Shown here piece after piece: positions 7,603-16,717 of a stretch of 64,000 nucleotides of DNA. The notes under the pieces were generated by a model, which was not told where the DNA came from, made no database searches, and was given only the letters and a program-made list of their open reading frames with translations. Source of the DNA: Serinibacter arcticus (lineage in GTDB: Bacteria; Actinomycetota; Actinomycetes; Actinomycetales; Beutenbergiaceae); contig NZ_PYHR01000002.1 in NCBI RefSeq assembly GCF_003121705.1, forward strand, positions 930,001 to 994,000, given 5' to 3'. The position numbers were made by a program, and so were the translations under genes. The number at the start of each line of letters is the position of its first letter. Position 1 is the stretch's first letter.

Positions 7603-8311
7603 GCGTCGTCACCGCCGTCCTTGCGACGGCGCCCGAAGAACGAGCGACCGCCCCCGGCGCCGCGCAGGTCGGAGGAGCTGATGTAGCCCTCGACCTGGGG
7701 GCCTGGACGAGTCCGATGAGCAGCCGCTCGGCGACGGCGTCGGCCTGCGCCAGCACGAGGCCGGGCGGGGGCTCCTCCGCGATCTGGCCGCCGCGGTAGC
7801 GACGGGCCTTGACCTGGCCGGAGATCTCGCCGCCGACGTCCTCGACGCGCGCGGCCAGCAGCACGACCTCGCTGCGCGCCGCGACCGACAGCGCGGCCCC
7901 CAGGGCCTCGGCCTCGCGCGGGATGCCGCTCAGCAGCTCGCCCGGGTCGGTCTCGGACTCGAGCTGCTCGACGTAGCGGACCGCGATCGCGCCGCGGGCC
8001 GACGGCACGACCGCGGCCTCGATACCGGCCAGCGACAGCAGCGAGGCGAGGACCTTGGCCTGCCGGACGGCCGTGAGCACGACCGCTGTCGTGTAGATGA
8101 CGACGGGCTCGGCGGGCTCCTCGGCGTCCGCGGCGCGCTCGTCATCCCTCGCGCCGTCCGTCGCCGGAGCGGCGGGCGGCGTCGCCGGGACGGCGGGCGG
8201 CGCGGCCGGCGTCGCCGTCGGAGCGGCGTCGTCACCGAACAGGCTCGAGAGGTCGTCGGGAACGACGAAACCGTCGGGCAGGTCGTCGCCGTCGTCGGGG
8301 AAGGAGGTCAC
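7599..8311 (-). CDS. Conserved unknown protein of the his operon (frame broken near the 3' end)
   Basis: About 238 residues when restored. I do not recognise a named family. An acidic, Pro/Ala-rich N-terminus (1-75) leads to a compact domain ([60 protein letters not shown]) and a C-terminus ending in a basic stretch, [12 protein letters not shown]. The frame as written loses register after LIGLVQ at the 5-base run 7697-7701. Adding one C gives [18 protein letters not shown] and a TGA (7599-7601) that overlaps the hisH GTG by 4 nt, strong evidence that the restored frame is right. The GTG start likewise overlaps the hisB stop. Position between hisB and hisH suggests a link to histidine synthesis or to this operon's regulation, but nothing in the sequence shows which. 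Confidence 0.72.
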
Positions 8312-8964
8312 AGCGCACCCTTGGTCGAGGGCACGCCGACGACGCGGTCGTCGAACGCCACGGCGGCACGCAGCGCGCGAGCGAGCGCCTTGAACTGGGC
8401 CTCGACGATGTGGTGCGGGTCGCGGCCCGCGAGGACACGCACGTGCAGGCAGATACCCGCGTGCAGCGCGAGCGACTCGAGCACGTGACGCGTCAGGGAG
8501 CCGGTGAAGTGCCCCCCGATGAGGTGGTACTCCTGGCCGGCGGGCTCGCCCTCGTGCACGCAGTAGGGACGCCCGGAGACGTCGACGACGGCGAGCGCGA
8601 GCGCCTCGTCCAGCGGCACGGTGGCGTCGGCGAACCGCGCGATGCCGACCTTGTCGCCGAGAGCCTGGCGCAGGGCCTCGCCCAGCACGATCGCGGTGTC
8701 CTCGACCGTGTGGTGGACGTCGATGTGCGTGTCCCCGGTCGCCCGGACCGTGAGGTCGAAACGGGCGTGCGTGCCGAGGGCGGTGAGCATGTGGTCCCAG
8801 AAGCCGACGGTGGTGTCGATGTCGACCACCCCGGTGCCGTCGAGGTCGAGCTCGACCACGACCGAGGACTCCCGGGTGGTGCGCTCGATGCGCGCGTGGC
8901 GTCGGGGACGGGAGGACTCGGCGACCCGCTCGGTCGTCTGCTCGTCGTTCTCGGGCGTCGTCAT
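8308..8964 (-). CDS. hisB: Imidazoleglycerol-phosphate dehydratase
   Basis: 218 residues; the monofunctional HisB dehydratase (sixth step of histidine synthesis). Duplicated metal-binding motifs are clear: [15 protein letters not shown] and [15 protein letters not shown] in the first half, [16 protein letters not shown] in the second. It ends STKGAL, the typical C-terminus. ATG at 8962-8964 overlaps the hisC stop as ATGA; the stop overlaps the next gene's GTG. About 20 extra residues precede the core ([15 protein letters not shown]). Confidence 0.97.
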   Translation of the reverse strand: MTTPENDEQTTERVAESSRPRRHARIERTTRESSVVVELDLDGTGVVDIDTTVGFWDHMLTALGTHARFDLTVRATGDTHIDVHHTVEDTAIVLGEALRQALGDKVGIARFADATVPLDEALALAVVDVSGRPYCVHEGEPAGQEYHLIGGHFTGSLTRHVLESLALHAGICLHVRVLAGRDPHHIVEAQFKALARALRAAVAFDDRVVGVPSTKGAL

Positions 8965-10091
8965 GCGAGGACCTCCACTAGTGCTGCCTTGAATGCCGCC
9001 GTCTCCTGCGGGGTGCCGACCGACACCCGCAGCCACCCGTCGGGTCCCGTCTCCCTGACGAGGATCCCGGCGTCCAGCAGGCCCTGCCAGACGGCGTGCC
9101 TGTCCCTGAACCTACCGAACAGGACGAAGTTCGCGTCGCTGGGCACGGCGTCGAGCCCGTGCTCCAGCAGCCAGGTGGCGAGCTCGTCGCGCTCGGCGCG
9201 CAGCGAGGCCACCTGGGCCATGAGCTCGTCCGTGTGCGCGAGGGCCGCGAGCGCCACCGCCTGGGTGACGGCCGACAGGTGGTACGGGAGCCGGACGACC
9301 CGCAGCGCGTCGACGAGCGCCGGCGCCGCGGCGAGGTAGCCGACGCGGGCGCCCGCCATGCCGAAGGCCTTCGACATCGTGCGGGAGACGGCGAGGTGGG
9401 GGTTGCTCGCGAGCAGCTCGAGCGCACTCGGCACGCCCTCGCGCCGGAACTCCGCGTACGCCTCGTCGATGACGAGGACGGTCGCGGCGCCGTCGGGCCC
9501 CGACGTCCGGGCGACGTCGAGCAGGCGCCGGACGGTGTCCAGCGGCAGCGCGGTGCCGGTGGGGTTGTTCGGGCTCGGGAGGAGCACGACGGCGGGGCGG
9601 ACCTCCTCGATCAGGCGCGCGGCGACGTCGACGTCGAGCGTGAAGTCCTCCTCGCGCCGACCCGCCACCCAGGCCGTGTTCGTGTCCCGGGCGTACTCGG
9701 GGTACATGGAGTACGTGGGGGCGAAGGAGAGCGCCGTGCGCCCGGGCCCGCCGAACGCCTGCAGGAGGTGGAGCATCACCTCGTTGGAGCCGTTGGCGGC
9801 CCAGAGGTGGTCGGCGTCGAGACCGCCCACGCCGGACTCGCGCTCGAGATAGGCCCCGAGCGCGGTCCGCAGGGTGCGGAACTCGCGGTCCGGGTACCGG
9901 TTCAGCGTCACGGCCGCGTCGGCCACGGCGCTCGCGATGCTCGCGACGACGGCGTCGCTCGGTCGGTAGGGGTTCTCGTTGACGTTCAGCAGGACGGGCA
10001 CGTCCAGCTGCGGCGCCCCGTAGGGCTCCTCGTGCGCCAGCTCCGGGCGGACGGGGAGCCGGAGCGGGGCGGGATCGGGCGTCGCGGTCAC
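8961..10091 (-). CDS. hisC: Histidinol-phosphate aminotransferase
   Basis: 376 residues, class I/II PLP-dependent aminotransferase. [11 protein letters not shown] near the N-terminus, PNNPTGT, the VIDEAYAEF strand (PLP-N1 Asp) and the Schiff-base lysine in [12 protein letters not shown] are all present. GTG at 10089-10091 is taken as start; a TTG four codons... upstream (in-frame) is less likely. TAGACT lies 8 nt upstream of the GTG. First gene of the hisC-hisB-X-hisH-priA-sseB unit, divergent from recQ. Confidence 0.95.
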   Translation of the reverse strand: MTATPDPAPLRLPVRPELAHEEPYGAPQLDVPVLLNVNENPYRPSDAVVASIASAVADAAVTLNRYPDREFRTLRTALGAYLERESGVGGLDADHLWAANGSNEVMLHLLQAFGGPGRTALSFAPTYSMYPEYARDTNTAWVAGRREEDFTLDVDVAARLIEEVRPAVVLLPSPNNPTGTALPLDTVRRLLDVARTSGPDGAATVLVIDEAYAEFRREGVPSALELLASNPHLAVSRTMSKAFGMAGARVGYLAAAPALVDALRVVRLPYHLSAVTQAVALAALAHTDELMAQVASLRAERDELATWLLEHGLDAVPSDANFVLFGRFRDRHAVWQGLLDAGILVRETGPDGWLRVSVGTPQETAAFKAALVEVLA

Positions 10092-10099
10092 GGGGCACA

Positions 10100-10105
10100 A
10101 GTCTA
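10100..10105 (-). promoter_or_regulatory. Candidate -10 hexamer for the hisC operon
   Basis: Minus strand TAGACT, 8 nt before the GTG of hisC; consistent with a near-leaderless transcript. Confidence 0.45.
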
Positions 10106-10167
10106 GGACGGGCAGGAGGTCGTCCCGGCCCTGTGGACGAGCCGGGGACCGTGTCGGTGGCCCCGCG

Positions 10168-10173
10168 TACGGT
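10168..10173 (+). promoter_or_regulatory. Candidate -10 hexamer, recQ (leaderless)
   Basis: TACGGT, 7 nt before the ATG at 10181, no Shine-Dalgarno. It supports this start over in-frame codons further upstream. Confidence 0.45.
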
Positions 10174-10180
10174 GGCTCGC

Positions 10181-12553
10181 ATGACGGACCTGCCGCCCCT
10201 CGAGGAGCCTCCCTACGACCCGGAGTACGACGACGCCCCGCCCGACCCCGGTCAGGGCGGGCCCGTGCCGACGGCGACCCGGACCTCGCCGGCGGGGCGC
10301 GGGCCGGGTACCCGCTCCGCACCGCGACCGGCGAGCTCCTCCCCCGCGGCCCGTGCCGAGCGGCCGGCAGCGGCGCCGATCGCCGTCGCCGAGCCGGTGC
10401 TCGTGGCCGACACCGACGAGCTGCGCACCGAGGCCGAGGCGGCGCTGCGCGCCCTCGTCGGCCGCGAGGACGCCGTGCTGCGCGAGGACCAGTGGCGTGC
10501 GATCCGCGCTCTGGTGGCCGAGCGCCGTCGAGCCCTCGTGGTGCAGCGCACCGGGTGGGGGAAGTCGGCCGTCTACTTCGTGGCCACGAGCCTGCTGCGG
10601 GCGCGCGGCGCCGGGCCGACCGTGATCGTCTCGCCGCTGCTGGCGCTCATGCGCGACCAGGTCGCCGCCGCCTCGCGCGCCGGCATCCGGGCCGTGACGA
10701 TCAACTCGGCCAACGTCACCGAGTGGGACGACATCCACGCGTCCATCGCCGCCGGGGACGTCGACGTGCTCCTGTGCTCGCCCGAGCGGCTCAACAACCC
10801 CGCTTTCAGGGCCGAGGTGCTGCCGCGCCTGGCCGCCACGGCCGGGCTCGTCGTGGTCGACGAGGCGCACTGCGTCTCCGACTGGGGCCACGACTTCCGG
10901 CCGGACTACCGCCGCATCCGCACGCTCCTGGAGACGCTGCCCTCCGGGACTCCCGTCCTGGCCACGACGGCGACGGCGAACGCCCGCGTGAGCGCCGACG
11001 TCGCCGAGCAGCTGGGGGCCGCCCCCGGCGCGCACGAGGACGTGCTCGTGCTGCGGGGGACGCTGGCGCGCGACTCGCTCCGGCTGGCCGTGCTGCCCCG
11101 CGCCGACGCCGCCGTCAGGGTGGCCTGGCTGACGGACTACCTGCAGGGTGTGGACGGGTCGGGCATCGTCTACTGCCTGACGGTCGCGATGGCCGAGGAG
11201 GTCGCCACGCAGCTGCGCGGCGCCGGCCTCGAGGTGGCCGCCTACACGGGACGGACGGAGCCGTCCGAACGCGAGCAGCTCGAGGCCGACCTGCTCGGGA
11301 ACCGCGTCAAGGCGCTGGTGGCGACGTCGGCGCTCGGGATGGGGTTCGACAAGCCCGACCTCGCGTTCGTGGTGCACCTGGGGGCGCCGAGCTCACCCAT
11401 CGCCTACTACCAGCAGATCGGTCGTGCCGGTCGTGGGGTCGCGAGCGCCGACGTCGTGCTCGCCCCCGGCCCGGAGGACCGTGCGATCTGGGACTACTTC
11501 GGTTCGCTGGCGTTCCCGCCCGCCGAGACCGTCCACGAGGTCCTCGCCGCGCTCGCCGACTCCCCCGAGCGGATCGCCTCGACGGCCCGTCTCGAGACGG
11601 CCGTCGACCTGCGGCGCTCGCGCCTGGAGATGATGCTGTCCGTCCTGGACGTCGACGGCGCCGTGGAGAAGGTCCGCGGCGGCTGGCGCCTCACGGGTCA
11701 GGAGTGGGCCTACGACGCCGAGCGGTACGCCCGCGTCGAGGCCGCCCGGCTCGCGGAGCAGGCGGCGATGCTCGCCTACGAGGCGCTCGGCGGTGACGGC
11801 GCGTGCCGCGTGGCTCACCTGCGTCGCCAGCTCGACGACCCCGAGCTGGAGCAGGGCTGGCGCTGCGGCCGGTGCGACCTGTGCGCCGGCCCCTGGACGC
11901 CCGCCCTTCCCGACGCCGCCTCGGCCGAGGAGGTGCGCGTGAGCCTGGCACGCGCGGGCGTCGAGATCACGCCTCGTCGGCAGTGGCCGACCGGTATGCC
12001 CGCCATCGGCGTGCCCCTCGCGGGTCGCATCGCGGTGGAGGAGCGGTCCGAGCCCGGCACCGCCCTGGCACGGATGGACGGGATCGGGCTGGCCGGGAGC
12101 GTGCGCGACGCCGTCGGGGCGTCCGCCGGCGACGGCCAGGTGGGTCCCGACCTGCGCGCGGCGACCCGCGCGGTGCTCGAGCGCTGGATCACGGGCGGGG
12201 GGATCAGGGTCGACGGCGTCGTGAGCGTGAGCTCGGCGACCCGTCCCCAGCTCGTGGACCACCTCACCCGTGGGGCGGCCGCGGTGCTCGGCGTACCGGT
12301 GGTGGGACGGTTCGTCCCGAAGGACGGGCTGCCGCCGGGGCGCCACGACCTCAACTCGGCCCAGCGGCTCGCCGTCGTCGACCGCCGCCTGGAGCTGGAG
12401 CTCGCCGAGGGGGCACGTACCGGACTGTCCGGGCGAACGATCCTGCTGGTGGACGAGTACACCGACTCCGGCTGGACCCTGACCCTCGCCGCCCGCCTGC
12501 TACGTCAGGCGGGGGCGCTGGCGGTCCACCCGTTCACGCTGGGGGTGCGCTGA
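10181..12553 (+). CDS. recQ: RecQ-family DNA helicase with C-terminal phosphoribosyltransferase-like domain
   Basis: 790 residues. A disordered Pro-rich N-terminus (1-75) precedes a superfamily 2 helicase: Q-motif region REDQWRAIRALV (101-112), Walker A GWGKS (125-129), DEAHCVSDWGHDF (227-239) and motif VI QQIGRAGRG. A zinc-binding segment (CGRCDLC, around 562-568) follows the winged-helix area. The C-terminal 120 residues contain LLVDEYTDSGWTLT (around 756), the PRPP-binding-loop pattern of ComF-type phosphoribosyltransferases. This fusion is seen in actinobacterial RecQ-like proteins, but its function is not established to my knowledge. RecQ unwinds DNA 3'-5' in repair and fork restart. Confidence 0.92.
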   Translation: MTDLPPLEEPPYDPEYDDAPPDPGQGGPVPTATRTSPAGRGPGTRSAPRPASSSPAARAERPAAAPIAVAEPVLVADTDELRTEAEAALRALVGREDAVLREDQWRAIRALVAERRRALVVQRTGWGKSAVYFVATSLLRARGAGPTVIVSPLLALMRDQVAAASRAGIRAVTINSANVTEWDDIHASIAAGDVDVLLCSPERLNNPAFRAEVLPRLAATAGLVVVDEAHCVSDWGHDFRPDYRRIRTLLETLPSGTPVLATTATANARVSADVAEQLGAAPGAHEDVLVLRGTLARDSLRLAVLPRADAAVRVAWLTDYLQGVDGSGIVYCLTVAMAEEVATQLRGAGLEVAAYTGRTEPSEREQLEADLLGNRVKALVATSALGMGFDKPDLAFVVHLGAPSSPIAYYQQIGRAGRGVASADVVLAPGPEDRAIWDYFGSLAFPPAETVHEVLAALADSPERIASTARLETAVDLRRSRLEMMLSVLDVDGAVEKVRGGWRLTGQEWAYDAERYARVEAARLAEQAAMLAYEALGGDGACRVAHLRRQLDDPELEQGWRCGRCDLCAGPWTPALPDAASAEEVRVSLARAGVEITPRRQWPTGMPAIGVPLAGRIAVEERSEPGTALARMDGIGLAGSVRDAVGASAGDGQVGPDLRAATRAVLERWITGGGIRVDGVVSVSSATRPQLVDHLTRGAAAVLGVPVVGRFVPKDGLPPGRHDLNSAQRLAVVDRRLELELAEGARTGLSGRTILLVDEYTDSGWTLTLAARLLRQAGALAVHPFTLGVR

Positions 12554-12618
12554 GGCACGCGGCCGTCCCGCGGGCCCAGCAATGCGACAGCCGCCCGCAG
12601 CGGCCGCACGACAACCGG

Positions 12619-12656
12619 CACAGCCGCACGGCGCCCTGAGGCGTCGTGCGGCTGTG
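12619..12656. terminator. Bidirectional terminator between recQ and the PspC gene
   Basis: cacagccgcacg (12619-12630) pairs with cgtgcggctgtg (12645-12656), and the stem continues inward for 5 bp (one G-U) to a CTGA loop: 17 bp in all. It serves two convergent genes. Confidence 0.85.
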
Positions 12657-12677
12657 TCATCTGTCAAGCGTGGTGCG

Positions 12678-12959
12678 TCAGGCGTCGTAGGGACGCGGGC
12701 CCGAGCCCGTGCCCTTGCCGTCGTTGCTGAAAGCCTTCTGCAGCGGGATCGACCCGTCCTGCCAGGGCAGGAGGATCCAGGCCACGGCGTAGACGGCCCA
12801 GCTGAGGATCGGGAGGATCATCAGCACGAGCACGACGATGCGGACGAGGGTGAGGTCCCAGCCCCACTGGCGCGAGATGCCGGAGCACACGCCACCCAGC
12901 AGGCGGGACGGGCCGCGACGGAAGCCGGTGTTGCGGATCATGTCGTAGAAGGAGCTCAT
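12678..12959 (-). CDS. PspC domain-containing membrane protein
   Basis: 93 residues. A short PspC domain: RRGPSRLLGGVCSGISRQWG (14-33), then one long hydrophobic segment (about 38-62, LVRIVVLVLMILPILSWAVYA) and the WILLPWQ boundary motif at 64-70. PspC-domain proteins are membrane stress-response partners; the role of stand-alone short forms is unclear. ATG at 12957-12959; TACCGT lies exactly 6 nt upstream and there is no good ribosome binding site. Confidence 0.88.
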   Translation of the reverse strand: MSSFYDMIRNTGFRRGPSRLLGGVCSGISRQWGWDLTLVRIVVLVLMILPILSWAVYAVAWILLPWQDGSIPLQKAFSNDGKGTGSGPRPYDA

Positions 12960-12965
12960 GCCTCG

Positions 12966-12971
12966 ACGGTA
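12966..12971 (-). promoter_or_regulatory. Candidate -10 hexamer, PspC gene (leaderless)
   Basis: Minus strand TACCGT, 6 nt before the ATG. Confidence 0.45.
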
Positions 12972-13053
12972 GGCCCTCCGCGACCCGAGGTGTATCGGGG
13001 ATCTGCCCGATATCTCTCCTGATCCCGTCCGTCCGCAGGTGGACGGCACGTCG

Positions 13054-14391
13054 TCAGAGCCGGGCCTGGGCCGCCTCACCGTGCGCGGGAAGGCCCTCGG
13101 CGTTCGCCAGGGCGACGAGGGGCTCGGTCACGGCCGCAAGCGCCTCGCGGGTGTACTCGATGACCTGGACCGACTTCATGAAGCTCATGACGCCCAGACC
13201 CGAGGAGAAGTGGGCGCAGCCGCCCGTCGGGAGGATGTGGTTCGAGCCGGCGACGTAGTCCCCGAGCGACACGGGCGAGTACGCCCCGACGAAGATCGCT
13301 CCGGCGGAGCGCACACGCTCGGCGATCGCGGCGGCGTCGGCCGTCTGGATCTCGAGGTGCTCCGCGGCGTAGGCGTCGACGACCGCGAGGCCCTGCTCGA
13401 CGTCGTCGACCAGGACGATCGCCGACTGCGGACCGCCGAGGGCCGCGCGGACGCGGTCGGAGTGCCGGGTGGCCTCCGCGCGCTCCACCAGCCGCGTCTC
13501 GACGGCGTCGGCGAGCCCGAGCGAGTCCGTCACCAGCACGCTCGCGGCGTTCGGGTCGTGCTCCGCCTGCGAGATCAGGTCGGCGGCGACGTGGTCGGGG
13601 TCGGCACCGGAGTCGGCGAGGATCGCGATCTCGGTCGTTCCCGCCTCGGAGTCGATGCCGACGATGCCGCGGACGGCGCGCTTGGCGGCGGTGACGTAGA
13701 TGTTGCCCGGACCCGTGATGATGTCGACCGGCACGCACAGCTCGGCGCCCGCGCCGCCGTCGGCCTCCTCGGACCCGACGGCGCCGTAGGCGAACATCCC
13801 GACGGCCTGGGCCCCGCCGACGGCGTAGACCTCCTCGACCCCCAGGAGCGCGCACGCGGCGAGCACCGTCGCGTCGGGCAGCCCGCCGTTGTCCTTCTGC
13901 GGCGGGCTCGCCACCGCGAGGCCCTCGACGCCGGCCACCTGGGCGGCGACGACGTTCATCACGACGCTCGAGGGGTACAGCGCGAGACCGCCCGGGACGT
14001 AGAGGCCGACGCGGCGCACGGGGACCCAGCGCTGGCGCACCTGGGCGCCGGGTGCGACCTCCGTCGTCGTCGCGGTCGGGAGCTGGGCCGTGTGTCCCTG
14101 CCGCACGCGGCCGGCGGCCAGCTCGAGCGCCGCGCGCAGCGTCGGGTCGAGGCCCTCCAGGGCGGCGGCCAGCTCGGCGGCCGGGACCCGGACGTGGACG
14201 GGACGGACGCCGTCGAACCGCTCGGCGAGATCGCGGAGCGCGGCGGCGCCCCGCCCGCGGACGTCCGCGAGGATCGGCTCGACCGCGCCGGTGGCGGCCT
14301 CGACGTCGAGGGTGGCGCGCGGGATGGCGCGGCGGAGCTCCGCGGTGGTCAGGGCGAGGCCGCGCAGGTCGATGCGGGAGATGACGGGCAT
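13054..14391 (-). CDS. hisD: Histidinol dehydrogenase
   Basis: 445 residues; NAD-dependent oxidation of histidinol to histidine, the last two steps of the pathway. Visible: [15 protein letters not shown], the [15 protein letters not shown] nucleotide-binding stretch, EAGTTEIAI, and the zinc/catalytic region [15 protein letters not shown] and [15 protein letters not shown]. Normal length. It is separated from hisC by the PspC gene and recQ, so it is transcribed alone here. TAGACT lies 6 nt before the ATG. Confidence 0.97.
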   Translation of the reverse strand: MPVISRIDLRGLALTTAELRRAIPRATLDVEAATGAVEPILADVRGRGAAALRDLAERFDGVRPVHVRVPAAELAAALEGLDPTLRAALELAAGRVRQGHTAQLPTATTTEVAPGAQVRQRWVPVRRVGLYVPGGLALYPSSVVMNVVAAQVAGVEGLAVASPPQKDNGGLPDATVLAACALLGVEEVYAVGGAQAVGMFAYGAVGSEEADGGAGAELCVPVDIITGPGNIYVTAAKRAVRGIVGIDSEAGTTEIAILADSGADPDHVAADLISQAEHDPNAASVLVTDSLGLADAVETRLVERAEATRHSDRVRAALGGPQSAIVLVDDVEQGLAVVDAYAAEHLEIQTADAAAIAERVRSAGAIFVGAYSPVSLGDYVAGSNHILPTGGCAHFSSGLGVMSFMKSVQVIEYTREALAAVTEPLVALANAEGLPAHGEAAQARL

Positions 14392-14397
14392 GGTCAG

Positions 14398-14403
14398 AGT
14401 CTA
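14398..14403 (-). promoter_or_regulatory. Candidate -10 hexamer, hisD (leaderless)
   Basis: Minus strand TAGACT, 6 nt before the ATG of hisD. Confidence 0.5.
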
Positions 14404-14490
14404 GGAGAGCGGTGCGGTGGCCTTCCGCAAAGACCTGGCCCGATGTCGGACCGCCGTGGCACCGTGGGCCGCCGAGACGAGGGAGACATC

Positions 14491-15063
14491 GTGCGTGAGC
14501 TGACCTACTACGTCGCCACCAGCCTGGACGGGTGCATCGCAGCCCCCGACGGCTCGTTCGACGTCTTCCCGGTGGAGGGCGACCACATGGCCGCGATCGT
14601 CCACGACTACCCCGACACCCTGCCCAGCCACGTCCAGCGGGCGCTCGGCCTCGAGGCCGACGGTTCGCGCTTCGACACCGTCGTGATGGGCTGGCGGACC
14701 TACACGCCGGCGCTCGACGTCGGCATCACCAGCCCGTACGCCCACCTGCGCCAGGTGGTGGCCACGCGGCGCAGCGGGCTGGACGTCGACCCGGGGATCG
14801 AGCTCACCGCCGATCCGGTCGCGACCGTGCGCGTCCTCAAGCAGGAGGACGGCGCCGGCATCTGGCTCGCCGGTGGTGGCGAGCTCGCCGCCTCGCTGAT
14901 CGACGAGATCGACCGGCTCGTGCTCAAGGTGAACCCGCTGGTGCTGGGCTCGGGCGTACGACTGTTCGGCGACGCCGGCTACGACCCGCACGTGTTCGAG
15001 ACGGTGCAGGTGCGCCCGTTCGACTCCGGGGTCACGATCCTCGAGCTCGTGCGTCGACGCTGA
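14491..15063 (+). CDS. Dihydrofolate reductase family protein
   Basis: 190 residues of the RibD-C/DHFR-like fold (YwjB/YyaP type): YYVATSLDGCIAAPDG at the N-terminus, TVVMGWRTYTPAL, the IWLAGGGELAASLIDEIDRL nucleotide-binding segment and NPLVLGSGVRLFG. Such proteins are probable NADPH-dependent reductases of pterin- or pyrimidine-type substrates; the actual substrate is unknown. Not the canonical folA. The GTG start is preceded by GAGGGAGA. It is divergent from hisD. Confidence 0.87.
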   Translation: MRELTYYVATSLDGCIAAPDGSFDVFPVEGDHMAAIVHDYPDTLPSHVQRALGLEADGSRFDTVVMGWRTYTPALDVGITSPYAHLRQVVATRRSGLDVDPGIELTADPVATVRVLKQEDGAGIWLAGGGELAASLIDEIDRLVLKVNPLVLGSGVRLFGDAGYDPHVFETVQVRPFDSGVTILELVRRR

Positions 15064-15092
15064 CGCCCGACATCACGTCTCGCGATCGCTGG

Positions 15093-15098
15093 GAGAAT
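15093..15098 (+). promoter_or_regulatory. Candidate -10 hexamer, GNAT gene (leaderless)
   Basis: GAGAAT, 6 nt before the ATG at 15105. Confidence 0.35.
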
Positions 15099-15104
15099 CG
15101 GACC

Positions 15105-15707
15105 ATGCCGCTCACGCTCGACGACGTCACCTGGCCACTCGTCACGCCGCGACTGGAGATCCGCCGCGCGGCGGCAGAGGACGCCGCCGAGGTCTGGGCC
15201 TACCGGCGCCTGCCCGCCGTCGCCGAGTGGATGATCCGGCTCGAGGACGAGCTCGAACCCTTCACCCAGCGGTTCGTCGATCCGGAGCGCATGGGGCCCA
15301 CGCTCGTCGTCCACCACGACGGGCGACTCGTGGGAGACCTGATGGTGCGCCAGGAGGACGTGTGGGCGCAGCACGAGGTCGCCGACCTCGGGCGCGGGGC
15401 GACGGCGGAGATCGGGTGGGCGTTCGACCCGGCCGTGGGGGGCCGGGGGTTCGCGACCGAGGCGGCGCGCGCCGCCGTGCGCCTGTGCTTCGAGACGCTC
15501 GGCCTGCATCGCGTCTCGGCGATCTGCTTCACCGACAACACGCCGTCGTGGCGGCTGATGGAGCGGCTCGGAATGCGTCGGGAGGCCCACGCCGTCGGCG
15601 AGTCGCTGCACCGGAGCGGCGGGTGGCTGGACTCCTACACGTACGCGCTGCTGCGGACCGAGTGGGACAAGGCGATGCGGGCGGAGGGGATGCGGGCGCG
15701 CGACTAG
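15105..15707 (+). CDS. GNAT-family N-acetyltransferase (RimJ/RimL type)
   Basis: 200 residues. Typical RimJ/RimL start (LVTPRLEIRRAAAEDAAEVW), acetyl-CoA loop GGRGFATEAARAAVRLCFE and the C-terminal NTPSWRLMERLGMRREA motif. Probably acetylates a protein N-terminus or small amine; substrate unknown. The ATG at 15105 fits the family start and has a -10-like hexamer 6 nt upstream rather than a ribosome binding site. Confidence 0.9.
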   Translation: MPLTLDDVTWPLVTPRLEIRRAAAEDAAEVWAYRRLPAVAEWMIRLEDELEPFTQRFVDPERMGPTLVVHHDGRLVGDLMVRQEDVWAQHEVADLGRGATAEIGWAFDPAVGGRGFATEAARAAVRLCFETLGLHRVSAICFTDNTPSWRLMERLGMRREAHAVGESLHRSGGWLDSYTYALLRTEWDKAMRAEGMRARD

Positions 15708-15718
15708 CGGGCGCGGGA

Positions 15719-16336
15719 CTAGCGATCGGGCTGGGGCCTGGGCTCGCGATCCGGCTGGGCCTCGCGCAGCGCCGTGACCCATGCGCGCACCGCGCGCTCC
15801 CCCGCGAGCCGGACCACGACGTCGCCACCCGGCGCGGACGCCCGGGCGCGCATCCGCCGTCGCAGCTGGGGGTGCTGGACCCAGGACCACCGCATGATGT
15901 TCTGCTCCGGGTCCCAGCGCAGCCAGCTGCGCGGGGTCTCCCGGTTGCCGTGCCAGAGCTCGGTGCCTCGCAGACCCCGTCCCAGCGTCCGGCGCACGAC
16001 CCGCCCCATCACCCGGGCCCGCGAGTGGTCGAGCCAGACGAGGACGTCGGCGCCGCCGGGTGTTCCGGGGTCGAGCAGCCCGTCCAGCCGGCTGCTCCAG
16101 TTGCCGTCGGCGACCCACCCGGCAGGATGCTCGTCGGCGAACCGCGTGACGACGGCCCTGGCCTCCTCGAGATCGCGGAAGGTCCAGCCGGCGTCCCAGA
16201 ACACAGCGTCGAGCTCGAGGTGGGCCACGCCCAGCACCGACGCGACCTCGGCGCCCAGGCGCGTCTTTCCCGACCCCGAGACGCCGACGATGCGGACGCG
16301 GCGGACGGCGGCGAGGTCGGACAGCGGCTCGGGCAC
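15719..16336 (-). CDS. P-loop NTPase of the DNA topology-modulation / FlaR-like kinase group
   Basis: 205 residues. Walker A GVSGSGKTRL near residue 18, LELDAVFW and WVADGNWSSRLD (the lid/substrate region typical of this adenylate-kinase-like group), and VLVWLDHSRARVMGRVVRRT. Family members are often named topology modulation protein without biochemical proof. The GTG at 16334-16336 gives the normal short N-terminus; CAGGAT is 6 nt upstream. Convergent with the GNAT gene and divergent from the S4 gene (34-bp gap). Confidence 0.82.
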   Translation of the reverse strand: MPEPLSDLAAVRRVRIVGVSGSGKTRLGAEVASVLGVAHLELDAVFWDAGWTFRDLEEARAVVTRFADEHPAGWVADGNWSSRLDGLLDPGTPGGADVLVWLDHSRARVMGRVVRRTLGRGLRGTELWHGNRETPRSWLRWDPEQNIMRWSWVQHPQLRRRMRARASAPGGDVVVRLAGERAVRAWVTALREAQPDREPRPQPDR

Positions 16337-16342
16337 CCGGCC

Positions 16343-16348
16343 ATCCTG
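16343..16348 (-). promoter_or_regulatory. Candidate -10 hexamer, P-loop NTPase gene (leaderless)
   Basis: Minus strand CAGGAT, 6 nt before the GTG. Confidence 0.35.
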
Positions 16349-16358
16349 CCGGACGCGA

Positions 16359-16364
16359 CACAAT
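16359..16364 (+). promoter_or_regulatory. Candidate -10 hexamer, S4 gene
   Basis: CACAAT, 6 nt before the ATG at 16371. Confidence 0.35.
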
Positions 16365-16370
16365 GGGGGC

Positions 16371-16595
16371 ATGGAGATCGAGATCCGCGACGACATGATC
16401 CGTCTGGGCCAGCTGCTCAAGCTCGCGGGGGTCGTCGAGGACGGCAGCGACGCGAAGGAGCTGCTGGCGGACGAGGGTGTGTCCGTCGACGGCGAGGTCG
16501 AGACACGACGTGGCCGCCAGGTCGAGGTGGGCTCGGTCGTCGAGATCGACCTGCCGCAGGGAGTGGAGCGCTTTACAGTCGTCCGCGCGGGCTGA
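16371..16595 (+). CDS. Small RNA-binding S4 domain protein
   Basis: 74 residues, almost entirely one S4 fold (IRLGQLLKLAGVVEDGSDAK, then VSVDGEVETRRGRQV), as in the YaaA/RlbA-type proteins. It presumably binds structured RNA, perhaps on the ribosome; no partner is visible. ATG at 16371 is preceded by a G-run and by CACAAT. Confidence 0.9.
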   Translation: MEIEIRDDMIRLGQLLKLAGVVEDGSDAKELLADEGVSVDGEVETRRGRQVEVGSVVEIDLPQGVERFTVVRAG

Positions 16596-16705
16596 TGCGG
16601 TCGGGCCCGTGGCGCTTCGGCGAGTGGCCGCGGCGGCCGGCTCCACGGCCGAGAATCTGTATCCACAGATTGCGTCGACCCCCTCTTTGTACGACCTTGC
16701 GGGGC

Positions 16706-16711
16706 TAAACT
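16706..16711 (+). promoter_or_regulatory. Candidate -10 hexamer, DUF222/HNH gene (leaderless)
   Basis: TAAACT, 6 nt before the ATG at 16718. Confidence 0.5.
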
Positions 16712-16717
16712 AGACGC

